A DNA stretch of 13,988 bases, from positions 8,810 to 22,797 of the forward strand of contig DOUW01000234.1 of assembly GCA_003520365.1 (NCBI GenBank), given 5' to 3'. Shown in pieces: positions 7,060 through 13,745 of the stretch (position 1 is its first letter; each line of letters opens with the position of its first letter). A model generated the notes under the pieces. The model saw only the letters and a list, made by a program, of their open reading frames with translations. It did no database searches and was not told the origin of the DNA. The translations under genes and the position numbers were made by a program. This DNA is from Massilia sp. (GTDB lineage Bacteria; Pseudomonadota; Gammaproteobacteria; Burkholderiales; Burkholderiaceae_D).

Positions 7060-8457
7060 ATGAACAAACACCGCATTATCGCGCTGCTGCTGGCGGCCTG
7101 TTTCGGCGCCGGCGCACAAGCCCAGGCGCTGTCTTCCGCTCCCACGGCGAAGCCGCAGGCGAAGAACATCATCTTCTTCCTCGGCGACGGCATGGGCCCG
7201 ACCACGATCACCGCCGCGCGCATTTTCAAGGCCGGCGAGGACGGCCTGCTGAACTTCGAGCGCCTGGACCGCACCGCGCGCATCAAGACCTACTCAAACG
7301 ACGCCCAGGTGACCGACAGCGCGCCCTCGATGGGCGCCTACATGACCGGCGTGAAGATCAACAACGACGTGATCTCGATGAAGGACGCCAAGCCGGTCGC
7401 GCCCGCCAAGGACGCCAACGGCAACGCCAGCATCGACCGCTGCGGCGCGAACAACGGCAGCTCGCCGATGACCATCCTGGAGCTGGCCAAGGCCAACGGC
7501 AAGTCGGTGGGCGCCGTCACCACCACCGAGCTGACCCACGCCACCCCGGCCTCGACCTTTGCCCACGTGTGCGACCGCGACATGGGCTATACGATCGCCC
7601 AGCAGGTGGTGCCGGGCGGCGCCGGCTACAACCCGCGCCTGGGCGATGGCGTCGACGTGCTGATGGGCGGCGGGAAGATCCACTTCACGCCTTTCGATGC
7701 GAAGCGCAATCCGAAGGGCCGCGGCGACGGGCGCGACCTGGTCGCGGAACTCGGCGCGCGCGGCTACTTCGTCGCCAACACCCGCGCCGACATGCAGTCC
7801 GCACGTGTCGGCCGCAAGTTCGTCGGCATCTACGCCGACAGCCACCTCGACTACGCCTCGAAGCGCCGCCCCGAACAGCCGACGCTGGCCGAGATGACGG
7901 CCAAGTCGATCGAACTGCTGTCGACGAACCCGAAGGGCTTCTTCCTGATGGTCGAAGGCGGCAAGATCGACCATGCGCTGCACGACACCAATGCCCGCAA
8001 CGCCCTGGTCGAGACGGTGGCCTTCGACGAGGCGATCCAGACCGCGGTGGACCGCATGCGCGCCATCGATCCGGGCCTGGAAAACACCCTGATCGTGGTG
8101 ACCGCGGATCACGACCACACGATGGTCCTGAACGGCTACCCGAAGCGCGGCAACCCGGTGCTCGACATCGTGCGCGGCTACGCCACCGGCGAGCCGACCC
8201 GCGACGCCGACGGCAAGACGTTTACCACGCTGGTCTTCGGCAACGGCCCGAACCGGCCGGAGGTGCGCGCCGACGTCGACAGCGCCACCGCCCTGTCCGA
8301 GGATTACCACCAGGAGACGGGCGTGCGCTGGTCGAGCGAATCGCACGGCGGCGGCGACGTGAAGCTGTACGCGACCGGCGCCGGTTCCGCACCGTTCAAG
8401 GGCACGATCGAGAATACCCGCGTGTTCGACCTGATGAAGGCGGCGTTCGGGTTGTGA
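7060..8457 (+). CDS. Alkaline phosphatase, PhoA family, exported (paralogue 2)
   Basis: This 465-residue phosphatase is clearly homologous to its upstream neighbour across the whole length (for example FFLGDGMG, ANDAQVTDSA-type and MVEGG.IDHALH blocks). Predicted active-site residues are D43, nucleophile S87, H160 and T162 (THATPAS), R173, E299, D304, H308, D350-H351 and H429. Unlike paralogue 1, it has histidine (H160) where E. coli has D153, and also histidine (H305) at the K328 position. The start at 7060 has a good AGGAG seven bases upstream and gives a proper signal peptide. An in-frame GTG at 7036 would add eight unlikely residues. Export is by a signal peptide ending AQA at about 22. 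L11-A-A-C14 also resembles a lipobox, so lipid attachment cannot be excluded. A bidirectional terminator follows. Confidence 0.93.
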   Translation: MNKHRIIALLLAACFGAGAQAQALSSAPTAKPQAKNIIFFLGDGMGPTTITAARIFKAGEDGLLNFERLDRTARIKTYSNDAQVTDSAPSMGAYMTGVKINNDVISMKDAKPVAPAKDANGNASIDRCGANNGSSPMTILELAKANGKSVGAVTTTELTHATPASTFAHVCDRDMGYTIAQQVVPGGAGYNPRLGDGVDVLMGGGKIHFTPFDAKRNPKGRGDGRDLVAELGARGYFVANTRADMQSARVGRKFVGIYADSHLDYASKRRPEQPTLAEMTAKSIELLSTNPKGFFLMVEGGKIDHALHDTNARNALVETVAFDEAIQTAVDRMRAIDPGLENTLIVVTADHDHTMVLNGYPKRGNPVLDIVRGYATGEPTRDADGKTFTTLVFGNGPNRPEVRADVDSATALSEDYHQETGVRWSSESHGGGDVKLYATGAGSAPFKGTIENTRVFDLMKAAFGL

Positions 8458-8458
8458 G

Positions 8459-8485
8459 GTAGGGTGGGCGGCTCACACGTCGCGT
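8459..8485 (+). repeat. REP-like element, copy B (degenerate)
   Basis: This copy begins GTAGGGTGGGC, identical to the first 11 bases of the copy at 13493. It then diverges and no longer contains the GTGCCCAC arm, though a CACACGTCGCG remnant may correspond to the distal end. It starts one base after the TGA stop of the second phosphatase gene, in the same orientation relative to the gene as copies A and C. Confidence 0.5.
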
Positions 8486-8516
8486 ATATTCACCCGGATA
8501 ATCGCTACCCAAAAAC

Positions 8517-8548
8517 AAAAAGCCCCGATCACACGATCGGGGCTTTTT
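8517..8548. terminator. Bidirectional intrinsic terminator
   Basis: A perfect 14-bp inverted repeat has arms AAAAAGCCCCGATC and GATCGGGGCTTTTT and a four-base ACAC loop. It provides a GC-rich hairpin with a T-tract on both strands. It lies between the convergent phosphatase genes (plus) and SWIB gene (minus) and should end both transcripts. Confidence 0.93.
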
Positions 8549-8580
8549 ACGTTCAGGCTTTTGGACAGCCAGGCTTTTCT

Positions 8581-8976
8581 TTATTTCAGGTGATTCGAAA
8601 TGAGCTTGGTCATTTCGAACATCGACACTTGTTCCTTGCCACCGAAGACGGCTTTCAGCTTGTCGTCGGCGTTGATCATCTGGCGGTTGTCCGCAGCCTG
8701 CAGATCCGCTTTCTTGATGTATTCCCAGACCTTCTTGGTCACTTCCGTGCGTGGCAGCGGCTTGTTGCCGACCACTGCGGCCAGCTCGGCCGACGGCGTC
8801 AGCTCTTTCATGAAAGCGGCGTTCGGCTTGCGTGCCGCGGCCGGCTTCTTTGCTGCCGCGGCCTTCGGTGCTGCTTCCTTTGCCGGAGCGGCGGCCTTCT
8901 TCGCCGCAGGCTTGGCGGCCGGCTTTGCGGCGGCCTTCTTTGCGGGCGCTGCTGGGGATTTCTTGGCTGTTGCCAT
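8581..8976 (-). CDS. SWIB/MDM2-domain protein with histone-H1-like tail
   Basis: This is a 131-residue basic protein. Residues 1 to about 50 are almost only Ala, Lys and Pro, resembling the C-terminal tail of histone H1 or bacterial AlgP/HctB-like DNA-binding tails. Residues about 53-130 form a SWIB domain (F.KELTPS.ELAAVVG..PLPRTEV.KK.WEYIK...LQ..DNRQMI..DDKLK.VFG...VSMFEMTKLI..HL). SWIB domains are best known from eukaryotic chromatin remodelling complexes but also occur as small proteins in Chlamydia and some proteobacteria. A nucleoid- or DNA-associated role is inferred and not established. The start at 8976 is chosen because AGGAGG stands eight bases upstream. The longer frame to 9021 lacks such a site. 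The gene shares the terminator at 8517-8548 and lies downstream of ffh, separated from it by a terminator. Confidence 0.92.
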   Translation of the reverse strand: MATAKKSPAAPAKKAAAKPAAKPAAKKAAAPAKEAAPKAAAAKKPAAARKPNAAFMKELTPSAELAAVVGNKPLPRTEVTKKVWEYIKKADLQAADNRQMINADDKLKAVFGGKEQVSMFEMTKLISNHLK

Positions 8977-9028
8977 CTTCGAGCCTCCTAAACGAACATA
9001 TGTAAAAGTTGCGCAATTCATCGCACGG

Positions 9029-9034
9029 CTTATA
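9029..9034 (-). promoter_or_regulatory. Candidate -10 box for the SWIB gene
   Basis: The minus strand reads TATAAG in the context CCAATATAAGCC, giving a leader of roughly 45 bases before the SWIB start. No clear -35 hexamer is present at 16-18 bases. The AT-tract region further upstream might compensate. Weak evidence. Confidence 0.25.
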
Positions 9035-9063
9035 TTGGTGTCGTTTTAGCGTTCCTGCAAGTC

Positions 9064-9161
9064 TTTTTCACCATTTTTTCATTCTATTCGGGCCAAAATT
9101 CGGGGTTTGACCGCCAGTCACGTCGATAGAGTGAAAAACCACGCAAAAACCGACGTAAAAA
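9064..9161. other. Phased A/T tracts, possibly curved DNA
   Basis: Two T-tracts (9064-9068 and 9074-9079) start 10 bases apart, and three A5-tracts (9134-9138, 9145-9149, 9157-9161) start 11 and 12 bases apart, close to one helical turn. Phased A-tracts of this kind bend DNA intrinsically. The region lies between the ffh terminator and the SWIB start, in otherwise GC-rich DNA. The last tract also serves as the T-tract of the terminator. Confidence 0.45.
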
Positions 9162-9191
9162 CGCCGCGCCGGACAAGTGTCGGGCGCGGCG
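9157..9191 (-). terminator. Intrinsic terminator after ffh
   Basis: On the minus strand, a 9-bp stem CGCCGCGCC / GGCGCGGCG (9183-9191 and 9162-9170) encloses an 11-base spacer and is followed by TTTTT. It lies 30 bases beyond the ffh stop codon and should separate ffh from the SWIB gene. Confidence 0.88.
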
Positions 9192-9220
9192 TCAGGGAAA
9201 GCGGAAAACGCTAAAAACGC

Positions 9221-10588
9221 TTAGCGCATGCCGGGCATCATGCCCTTCATCCCGCGCATCATCTTCATCAGGCCACCGCCCTTGAGCTTCTTCATCATGG
9301 TCTGCATCTGGTCGTACTGGGTCAGCATGCGGTTCACTTCCTGCACCTGTACGCCGGCGCCGGCGGCGATGCGGCGCTTGCGGTTGGCCTTGATCAGCTC
9401 CGGCTTGGCGCGTTCCTGCGGCGTCATCGAGTCGATGATGCCGACCATGCGCCGCACCTGCTTCTCGGCCTGGTCCATGTTGGCGCCGGCCGCGGCCTGC
9501 TGGAACTGCGCCGGCAGTTTGTCGAGCAGGCCCGACATGCCGCCCATCTTCTTCATCTGGGTCAGCTGCGCCTTGAAGTCGTTCATGTCGAAGCGGCCAC
9601 CCGACTTGATCTTGTTGGCCATGTCCTGGGCGGCCTTCTCGTCGACGCCCTTGCGCGCTTCTTCGACCAGCGCCAGGATGTCGCCCATGCCCAGCACGCG
9701 GTTCGCCATCCGGCTCGGGTCGAAGGCTTCCAGACCGTCCAGCTTTTCCGAGACGCCGGCGAACTTGATCGGCTTGCCGGTCACGTGGCGCACCGACAGC
9801 GCCGCGCCGCCGCGCGAGTCGCCATCGAGCTTGGTCAGCACGATGCCGGTCAGGGGCAGGGCGTCGTTGAAGGCTTTCGCGGTGTTGATCGCGTCCTGGC
9901 CCAGCATGGCGTCGACCACGAACAGGGTCTCGATCGGCTTCACGGCGCCGTGCACCGCGGCGATCTCCTGCATCATCGCTTCGTCGATGCCGAGACGGCC
10001 GGCGGTGTCGATGATCAGGACGTCGTGGTAGTGCTTCTTCGCCCAGTCGAGGGCGTTACGGGCGATGTCGACCGGCTTGTCGGTCGAGGACGAGGGGAAG
10101 AAGTCGGCGCCGACCTGCTTCGTGACCGATTCCAGCTGCGCGATTGCGGCAGGGCGGTAGACGTCGGCGGAAACGGTCAGGACCTTTTTCTTCTTCTGTT
10201 CCTTGAGGTACTTGGCCAGTTTGCCGGTGGTGGTCGTTTTACCGACACCCTGCAGGCCGGCCATCAGGATGATCGCCGGCGGCTGCTGGGCGAACGACAG
10301 CTGGGTCGCTTCGGGGCCAAGGTCGGCGCCCATCAGGGCAGCCAGCTCGCGCTGCACCACGCCGACCAGGGCCTGGCCCGGGCTGAGCGAGCCGATGACT
10401 TCTTCGCCCAGCGCTTTTTCCTTCACTTTGGCGATGAATTCGCGCACCGCCGGCAGCGCCACGTCGGCCTCGAGCAGCGCGAGGCGCACTTCGCGCAGCA
10501 TCTCGGAGGTGTTCGCCTCGGTCAGGCGCGCCTCGCCGCGCATGGTCTTGACGACCTTGGCAAGGCGTTGGGTAAGGTTATCTAGCAT
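9221..10588 (-). CDS. ffh: Signal recognition particle protein (SRP54/Ffh GTPase)
   Basis: Ffh binds 4.5S RNA and signal sequences of nascent membrane proteins and delivers ribosomes to the FtsY receptor. The 455-residue product has the usual length and layout: the helical N domain (1 to about 95); the GTPase G domain with P-loop GLQGVGKT (111-118), DVYRPAA (142-148), DTAGR (194-198), TKLDGD (252-257) and the closing GVSEKLD loop; and the M domain from about 330. The M domain carries the RNA-binding helices (around IDSMTPQE and RKRRIAAGAG, 385-412) and a very Met-rich end (about 426-455) that binds signal sequences. The ATG at 10586-10588 is preceded by AGGT and an AT-rich TATATATAG stretch. 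It is transcribed away from the ABC operon and ends at its own terminator. Confidence 0.98.
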   Translation of the reverse strand: MLDNLTQRLAKVVKTMRGEARLTEANTSEMLREVRLALLEADVALPAVREFIAKVKEKALGEEVIGSLSPGQALVGVVQRELAALMGADLGPEATQLSFAQQPPAIILMAGLQGVGKTTTTGKLAKYLKEQKKKKVLTVSADVYRPAAIAQLESVTKQVGADFFPSSSTDKPVDIARNALDWAKKHYHDVLIIDTAGRLGIDEAMMQEIAAVHGAVKPIETLFVVDAMLGQDAINTAKAFNDALPLTGIVLTKLDGDSRGGAALSVRHVTGKPIKFAGVSEKLDGLEAFDPSRMANRVLGMGDILALVEEARKGVDEKAAQDMANKIKSGGRFDMNDFKAQLTQMKKMGGMSGLLDKLPAQFQQAAAGANMDQAEKQVRRMVGIIDSMTPQERAKPELIKANRKRRIAAGAGVQVQEVNRMLTQYDQMQTMMKKLKGGGLMKMMRGMKGMMPGMR

Positions 10589-10710
10589 GTTCTACCTGAC
10601 TATCTATATATAGAGGACAGCATTCGGGAAACCGCCATTTTACCCTGCGCAAGGTTGTCCTGCCCGTCCAGCCGGCGACAGTTACGCCTTTTTTCGGTGC
10701 GCGTTCTGTC

Positions 10711-10764
10711 TTGTGTCACAACTGTTCACTGTCATGTTTGACACATCTAACGTTCCCATATAGC
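10711..10764 (+). promoter_or_regulatory. Promoter and candidate operator of the ABC transporter operon
   Basis: A perfect -35 hexamer TTGACA (10738-10743) is followed by TATAGC (10759-10764) at a 15-base spacing, or by TAGCCT at 17. The -35 overlaps the right arm of a perfect 7-bp inverted repeat, TGTGTCA (10712-10718) and TGACACA (10739-10745), separated by 20 bases. The left arm is itself part of a palindrome, TTGTGTCACAA (10711-10721). This layout suggests a regulator binding over the promoter. The predicted leader before the gene is about 90 bases and contains a weak CATCAT/ATGATG hairpin (10778-10796). Confidence 0.5.
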
Positions 10765-10859
10765 CTTTTCCCGCCGGCATCATCATCCACATGATGGCGG
10801 CATCCGGCACCACCGCAGCAGCCACCCGATTCTGACGAAGCGCACAACGGAGACAAGGC

Positions 10860-11831
10860 ATGACTAAAGTGTTCGGCAAGACCCTGATCGCAATGACCCT
10901 GCTGGCCGCGGCCGGCGCCCAGGCCCAGGAAGTAGTCAGGCTGGGGAATCTCAAGTTCGCCCACTACGGCGCCGTCTCGTACATCAAGGAAATCGCACCC
11001 AAGTGCGGCATCAAGGTCGAGGAGAAGATCTTCCCGAAGGGGCTGGACGTCATGCAGGCGATCATCGCGGGCGAGCTCGATGTCGGCACCACCGCCTCGG
11101 AGGCGGCGATCTCGGGCCGCGCCGGCGGCGCCCCGATCTTTGTCGTCGCCGGTTTCGCCAAGGGCGGCGCGCGCCTGGTGGCGCGGCCCGACCTGAAGAT
11201 CACCAGCGTGCCGCAACTGAAGGGCAAGCGCGTGGGCGTCACGCGCGGCGGTATCCAGGAAGTGCTGCTGCTGGCCGAACTGGCCAAGCACAACATGAAG
11301 GCCGACGCCGCGCCCGGCAAGGACGTGCAACTGGTGTTCCTGCCCTACGCCGACCTGAACCAGGCGCTGCTGGGCAAGCAGATCGACGCCATGATGCAGT
11401 CCGAGCCGCAGTCCTCGCAGGCGATCAACAAGGGCTTTGGCGCCGAGGTGCTGAAGCCCTACGACACCCCGATCGGCGAGCCGATCCGCACCATGGTGAT
11501 GACCGAGAAGTTCTACAAGGAGCGGCGTCCGGTGGCGGAGAAGTTCATGCGCTGCTTCGTGCAGGCCACCAAGACCTTCATCGACAACAAGAGCCTGGCC
11601 GAGAAGTACGTGCGCGAGGTGGTGTTCAAGGGCCAGATCACGACCGACGACTTCAACGACGCGATCGGCAATTCAGAGTACTCCTACGACATCACGCCCG
11701 AGCACATCCAGATCACCACCGACACCATGGTCAAGACCGGGGTCGGACGCATGAGCAAGCCGCCGGTGGCCAAGGACTGGGTCAAGACCGATCTGCTGGA
11801 CGCGGCCAAGAAAAGCCTGAACATCCAGTAA
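10860..11831 (+). CDS. ABC importer substrate-binding protein (NMT1/SsuA/TauA-like)
   Basis: This is a 323-residue periplasmic binding protein with a signal peptide cleaved after AQA (residue 22). The fold is that of the nitrate/sulfonate/taurine/thiamine-precursor group. It shows an N-terminal lobe with the pattern 'E.KIFPKGLDVMQAIIAGELDVGTTASEAAI' (about 55-84), the hinge-side block 'SVPQLKGKRVGVTRGGIQE' (116-134) and the second-lobe segment 'YADLNQALLGKQIDAMMQSEP' (163-183). The ligand cannot be read from the sequence. No sulfonatase, dioxygenase or nitrate reductase gene is nearby to suggest one. GGAG stands seven bases before the ATG. It is the first gene of a compact three-gene operon with its permease and ATPase. 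Confidence 0.9.
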   Translation: MTKVFGKTLIAMTLLAAAGAQAQEVVRLGNLKFAHYGAVSYIKEIAPKCGIKVEEKIFPKGLDVMQAIIAGELDVGTTASEAAISGRAGGAPIFVVAGFAKGGARLVARPDLKITSVPQLKGKRVGVTRGGIQEVLLLAELAKHNMKADAAPGKDVQLVFLPYADLNQALLGKQIDAMMQSEPQSSQAINKGFGAEVLKPYDTPIGEPIRTMVMTEKFYKERRPVAEKFMRCFVQATKTFIDNKSLAEKYVREVVFKGQITTDDFNDAIGNSEYSYDITPEHIQITTDTMVKTGVGRMSKPPVAKDWVKTDLLDAAKKSLNIQ

Positions 11832-11858
11832 GCCAACGCATTCACGCTTGGGGACGCC

Positions 11859-12683
11859 ATGAAAAAGCGTAATTGGGGCGAAATCGGCATCGGCATGGTG
11901 GTGCCGGTGCTGGCAATCGGCATCTGGCAGTGGGTGGCAAGCATGGGCTGGGTCAACCCCCAGGTGCTGCCCTCACCGCTGGCGGTGTGGGAGCGCTGGG
12001 TGGCCTACCTGCTGCCGCTCACGCCGTTCGAAAGCTATACCGAGGGCGGCTGGTGGCACTGGGCCTTCTCGGGCGAGCTGATCGTCGACACCCTCACCAG
12101 CCTGTACCGGGTGGTGGTGGGCTTCCTGATCGGCGCCGGCCTGGCGCTGCCGCTGGGGCTGGCGATGGGGGCGAGCAAGTCCGTCTACGCCTGGTTCAAT
12201 CCGCTGGTGCAGATCCTGCGCCCGATCCCGCCGATCGCCTACATCCCGCTGGCGATCCTGTGGTTCGGGCTGGGCAATCCGCCGGCCGTGTTCCTGATCG
12301 CGCTCGGGGCCTTCTTCCCGGTGCTGATGAACACCATCGCCGGGGTGCGCCACGTCGACGGCATCTACCTGCGCGCGGCGCGCAACCTGGGCGCGAGCGG
12401 CACCACCATGTTCGTGCGCGTGATCCTGCCGGCCGCCGTGCCCTACATCCTGTCGGGTGTACGGATCGGCATCGGCACCGCCTTCATCGTCGTCATCGTG
12501 TCCGAGATGATCGCGGTGAACAACGGCCTGGGCTACCGCATCCTGGAAGCGCGCGAGTACTTCTGGTCCGACAAGATCATCGCCGGCATGATCACGATCG
12601 GCATGCTGGGCCTGGCGATCGACATCGGCATGAACCGCCTGAACAACTATCTGCTGCGCTGGCACCGCGGCCTGGAGCATTGA
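11859..12683 (+). CDS. ABC importer permease (SsuC/TauC-like)
   Basis: This 274-residue inner-membrane protein forms the transport channel for the preceding binding protein. Hydrophobic segments are visible at about 8-28, 82-104, 124-150, 150-163, 193-220 and 238-258, consistent with six helices. The EAA-type cytoplasmic loop that contacts the ATPase is at about 168-195 (YLRAARNLGASG..MFVRVILPAAVP). The segment between the first two helices (about 50-75, with several Trp and Tyr) is somewhat long for SsuC-like proteins and might be a periplasmic loop. The gene begins 27 bases after the binding-protein stop, with GGGGA upstream of the ATG, and ends one base before the ATPase ATG. Confidence 0.93.
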   Translation: MKKRNWGEIGIGMVVPVLAIGIWQWVASMGWVNPQVLPSPLAVWERWVAYLLPLTPFESYTEGGWWHWAFSGELIVDTLTSLYRVVVGFLIGAGLALPLGLAMGASKSVYAWFNPLVQILRPIPPIAYIPLAILWFGLGNPPAVFLIALGAFFPVLMNTIAGVRHVDGIYLRAARNLGASGTTMFVRVILPAAVPYILSGVRIGIGTAFIVVIVSEMIAVNNGLGYRILEAREYFWSDKIIAGMITIGMLGLAIDIGMNRLNNYLLRWHRGLEH

Positions 12684-12684
12684 G

Positions 12685-13491
12685 ATGGACGCATCGAAAG
12701 CAATCCATATTCAGATCAACGGCGTGAACAAGGTCTTCGCCAGCGAGGACCGCCAGGTGGTGGCGCTGCAGGACATCAACCTCGACATCCCGCGCGGCCA
12801 GTTCACCTGCCTGCTCGGGCCTTCCGGCTGCGGCAAGTCGACCCTGCTCAATGCCGTGGCCGGCTTTTCGCCGCCGACGGGCGGCACCATCCTGGTCGAC
12901 GGCATGCCGGTGGTCGCGCCGGGGCCGGACCGCGGCATGGTGTTCCAGGAATATGCGCTGTTTCCCTGGATGACGGTCGAGCAGAACGTCGGCTTCGGCC
13001 TCGACATCAAGGGCATGCCGAAGGCCGAGATCGCCCGCACCGTGGATGGGTTGCTGCGCATGCTGTCGCTGTCGGACTTCCGCCAGCGCTACCCGAAGGA
13101 CCTGTCGGGCGGCATGCGCCAGCGGGTGGCGATCGCGCGCGTGCTGGCGCTCGATTCGCCGATCATGCTGATGGACGAGCCCTTCGGCGCGCTGGACGCG
13201 CTCACCCGGCGCAACCTGCAGGACGAGCTGCTGCGCATCTGGGCCGAGCTGAAGAAGACCATCCTGTTCGTCACCCACAGCATCGAGGAGGCGATCTACC
13301 TGGCCGACCGCATCGTGGTGATGACCTACCGCCCCGGCACGGTCAAGCGCGACATGCTGGTCGACCTGCCGCGCATGCGCGATCCGGCCGCGCCCGAATT
13401 CAACGCCCTGAAGCGCGAACTCGGCCAGATGGTGATGGAAGAGCAGCAGCGCCATCACAGCGACGAGCTGCGCATGGCGGCTGTGGATTAG
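12685..13491 (+). CDS. ABC importer ATP-binding protein (SsuB/TauB-like)
   Basis: This 268-residue nucleotide-binding subunit powers the importer. All motifs are intact: Walker A GPSGCGKST (45-53), Q-loop Q88 (VFQEYALFPW), signature LSGGMRQR (140-147), Walker B IMLMDEP (160-166), D-loop (GALDA) and the H-loop H198 (VTHS). The sequence around the Q-loop and the LDALTR stretch is typical of the nitrate/sulfonate/taurine subfamily. The C-terminus (about 215-268) lacks a recognisable regulatory domain. The start codon is one base after the permease stop, with GGAG seven bases upstream inside the permease gene, so translation is coupled. A REP-like palindrome starts directly after the TAG stop. 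Confidence 0.95.
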   Translation: MDASKAIHIQINGVNKVFASEDRQVVALQDINLDIPRGQFTCLLGPSGCGKSTLLNAVAGFSPPTGGTILVDGMPVVAPGPDRGMVFQEYALFPWMTVEQNVGFGLDIKGMPKAEIARTVDGLLRMLSLSDFRQRYPKDLSGGMRQRVAIARVLALDSPIMLMDEPFGALDALTRRNLQDELLRIWAELKKTILFVTHSIEEAIYLADRIVVMTYRPGTVKRDMLVDLPRMRDPAAPEFNALKRELGQMVMEEQQRHHSDELRMAAVD

Positions 13492-13492
13492 G

Positions 13493-13520
13493 GTAGGGTG
13501 GGCACGGAGTGCCCACGCGG
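13493..13520 (+). repeat. REP-like palindrome, copy C (complete)
   Basis: This is the most complete copy in the window: GTAGGGTGGGCAC, a short spacer, then GTGCCCACGCGG. The core GTGGGCAC / GTGCCCAC is a perfect 8-bp stem with a three-base loop. It begins one base after the TAG stop codon of the ABC ATPase gene. The unpaired GTAGG and GCGG ends give the element a direction, as in classical REPs. No target-site duplication or transposase is seen. Confidence 0.75.
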
Positions 13521-13662
13521 TACGGCCTTGTCCTTGCACCCTTGGCCGCGACGATTCGCTCGGGAACGTGTGCGATGGCTGGAGGCGTTGGCGGGATGTT
13601 TTTCGGGACGCCGCGTCAGTGCCGGGAGCTCGGCAGGAACGGAGCCAGCAATGCGCGTCGTT

Positions 13663-13690
13663 CCGCGTGGGCACGGGGTGCCACCCTACG
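13663..13690 (-). repeat. REP-like palindrome, copy D (inverted relative to C)
   Basis: Read on the minus strand, this is CGTAGGGTGG, then CAC, a short loop and GTGCCCACGCGG. It is copy C in opposite orientation with one G missing from the stem. Copies C and D thus form an inverted pair about 140 bases apart, in which I see no gene. Copy D lies 55 bases upstream of the ypjD-like start codon. Confidence 0.75.
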
Positions 13691-13733
13691 GGCGGAATGG
13701 GGGAGGGGCCGCCACCGGCGTTTCCCGATGGTG

Positions 13734-13739
13734 TAGACT
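13734..13739 (+). promoter_or_regulatory. Candidate -10 box for the ypjD-like gene
   Basis: TAGACT stands six bases before the ATG at 13746, so the transcript would be leaderless. The context GTGTAGACTGCC repeats that in front of the phosphatase operon (5543-5554). CCGGTATG after it repeats the sequence at the start of the aspartic protease gene. No convincing -35 is visible. Confidence 0.45.
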
Positions 13740-13745
13740 GCCGGT

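Noticed and set aside
8977..9021. Longer N-terminus for the SWIB protein
   Set aside because: It would include the AGGAGG ribosome-binding site as coding sequence; the shorter start begins with the typical MATAKK tail.
10706..10746. Pho-box-like CTGTCAT near the ABC promoter
   Set aside because: Only one good half-site (10729-10735) is present. The neighbouring sequence fits an inverted, not direct, repeat.
10791..10835. Short upstream open frame (14 residues) in the leader of the ABC operon
   Set aside because: There is no ribosome-binding site, the composition is ordinary, and no attenuator hairpin follows it.
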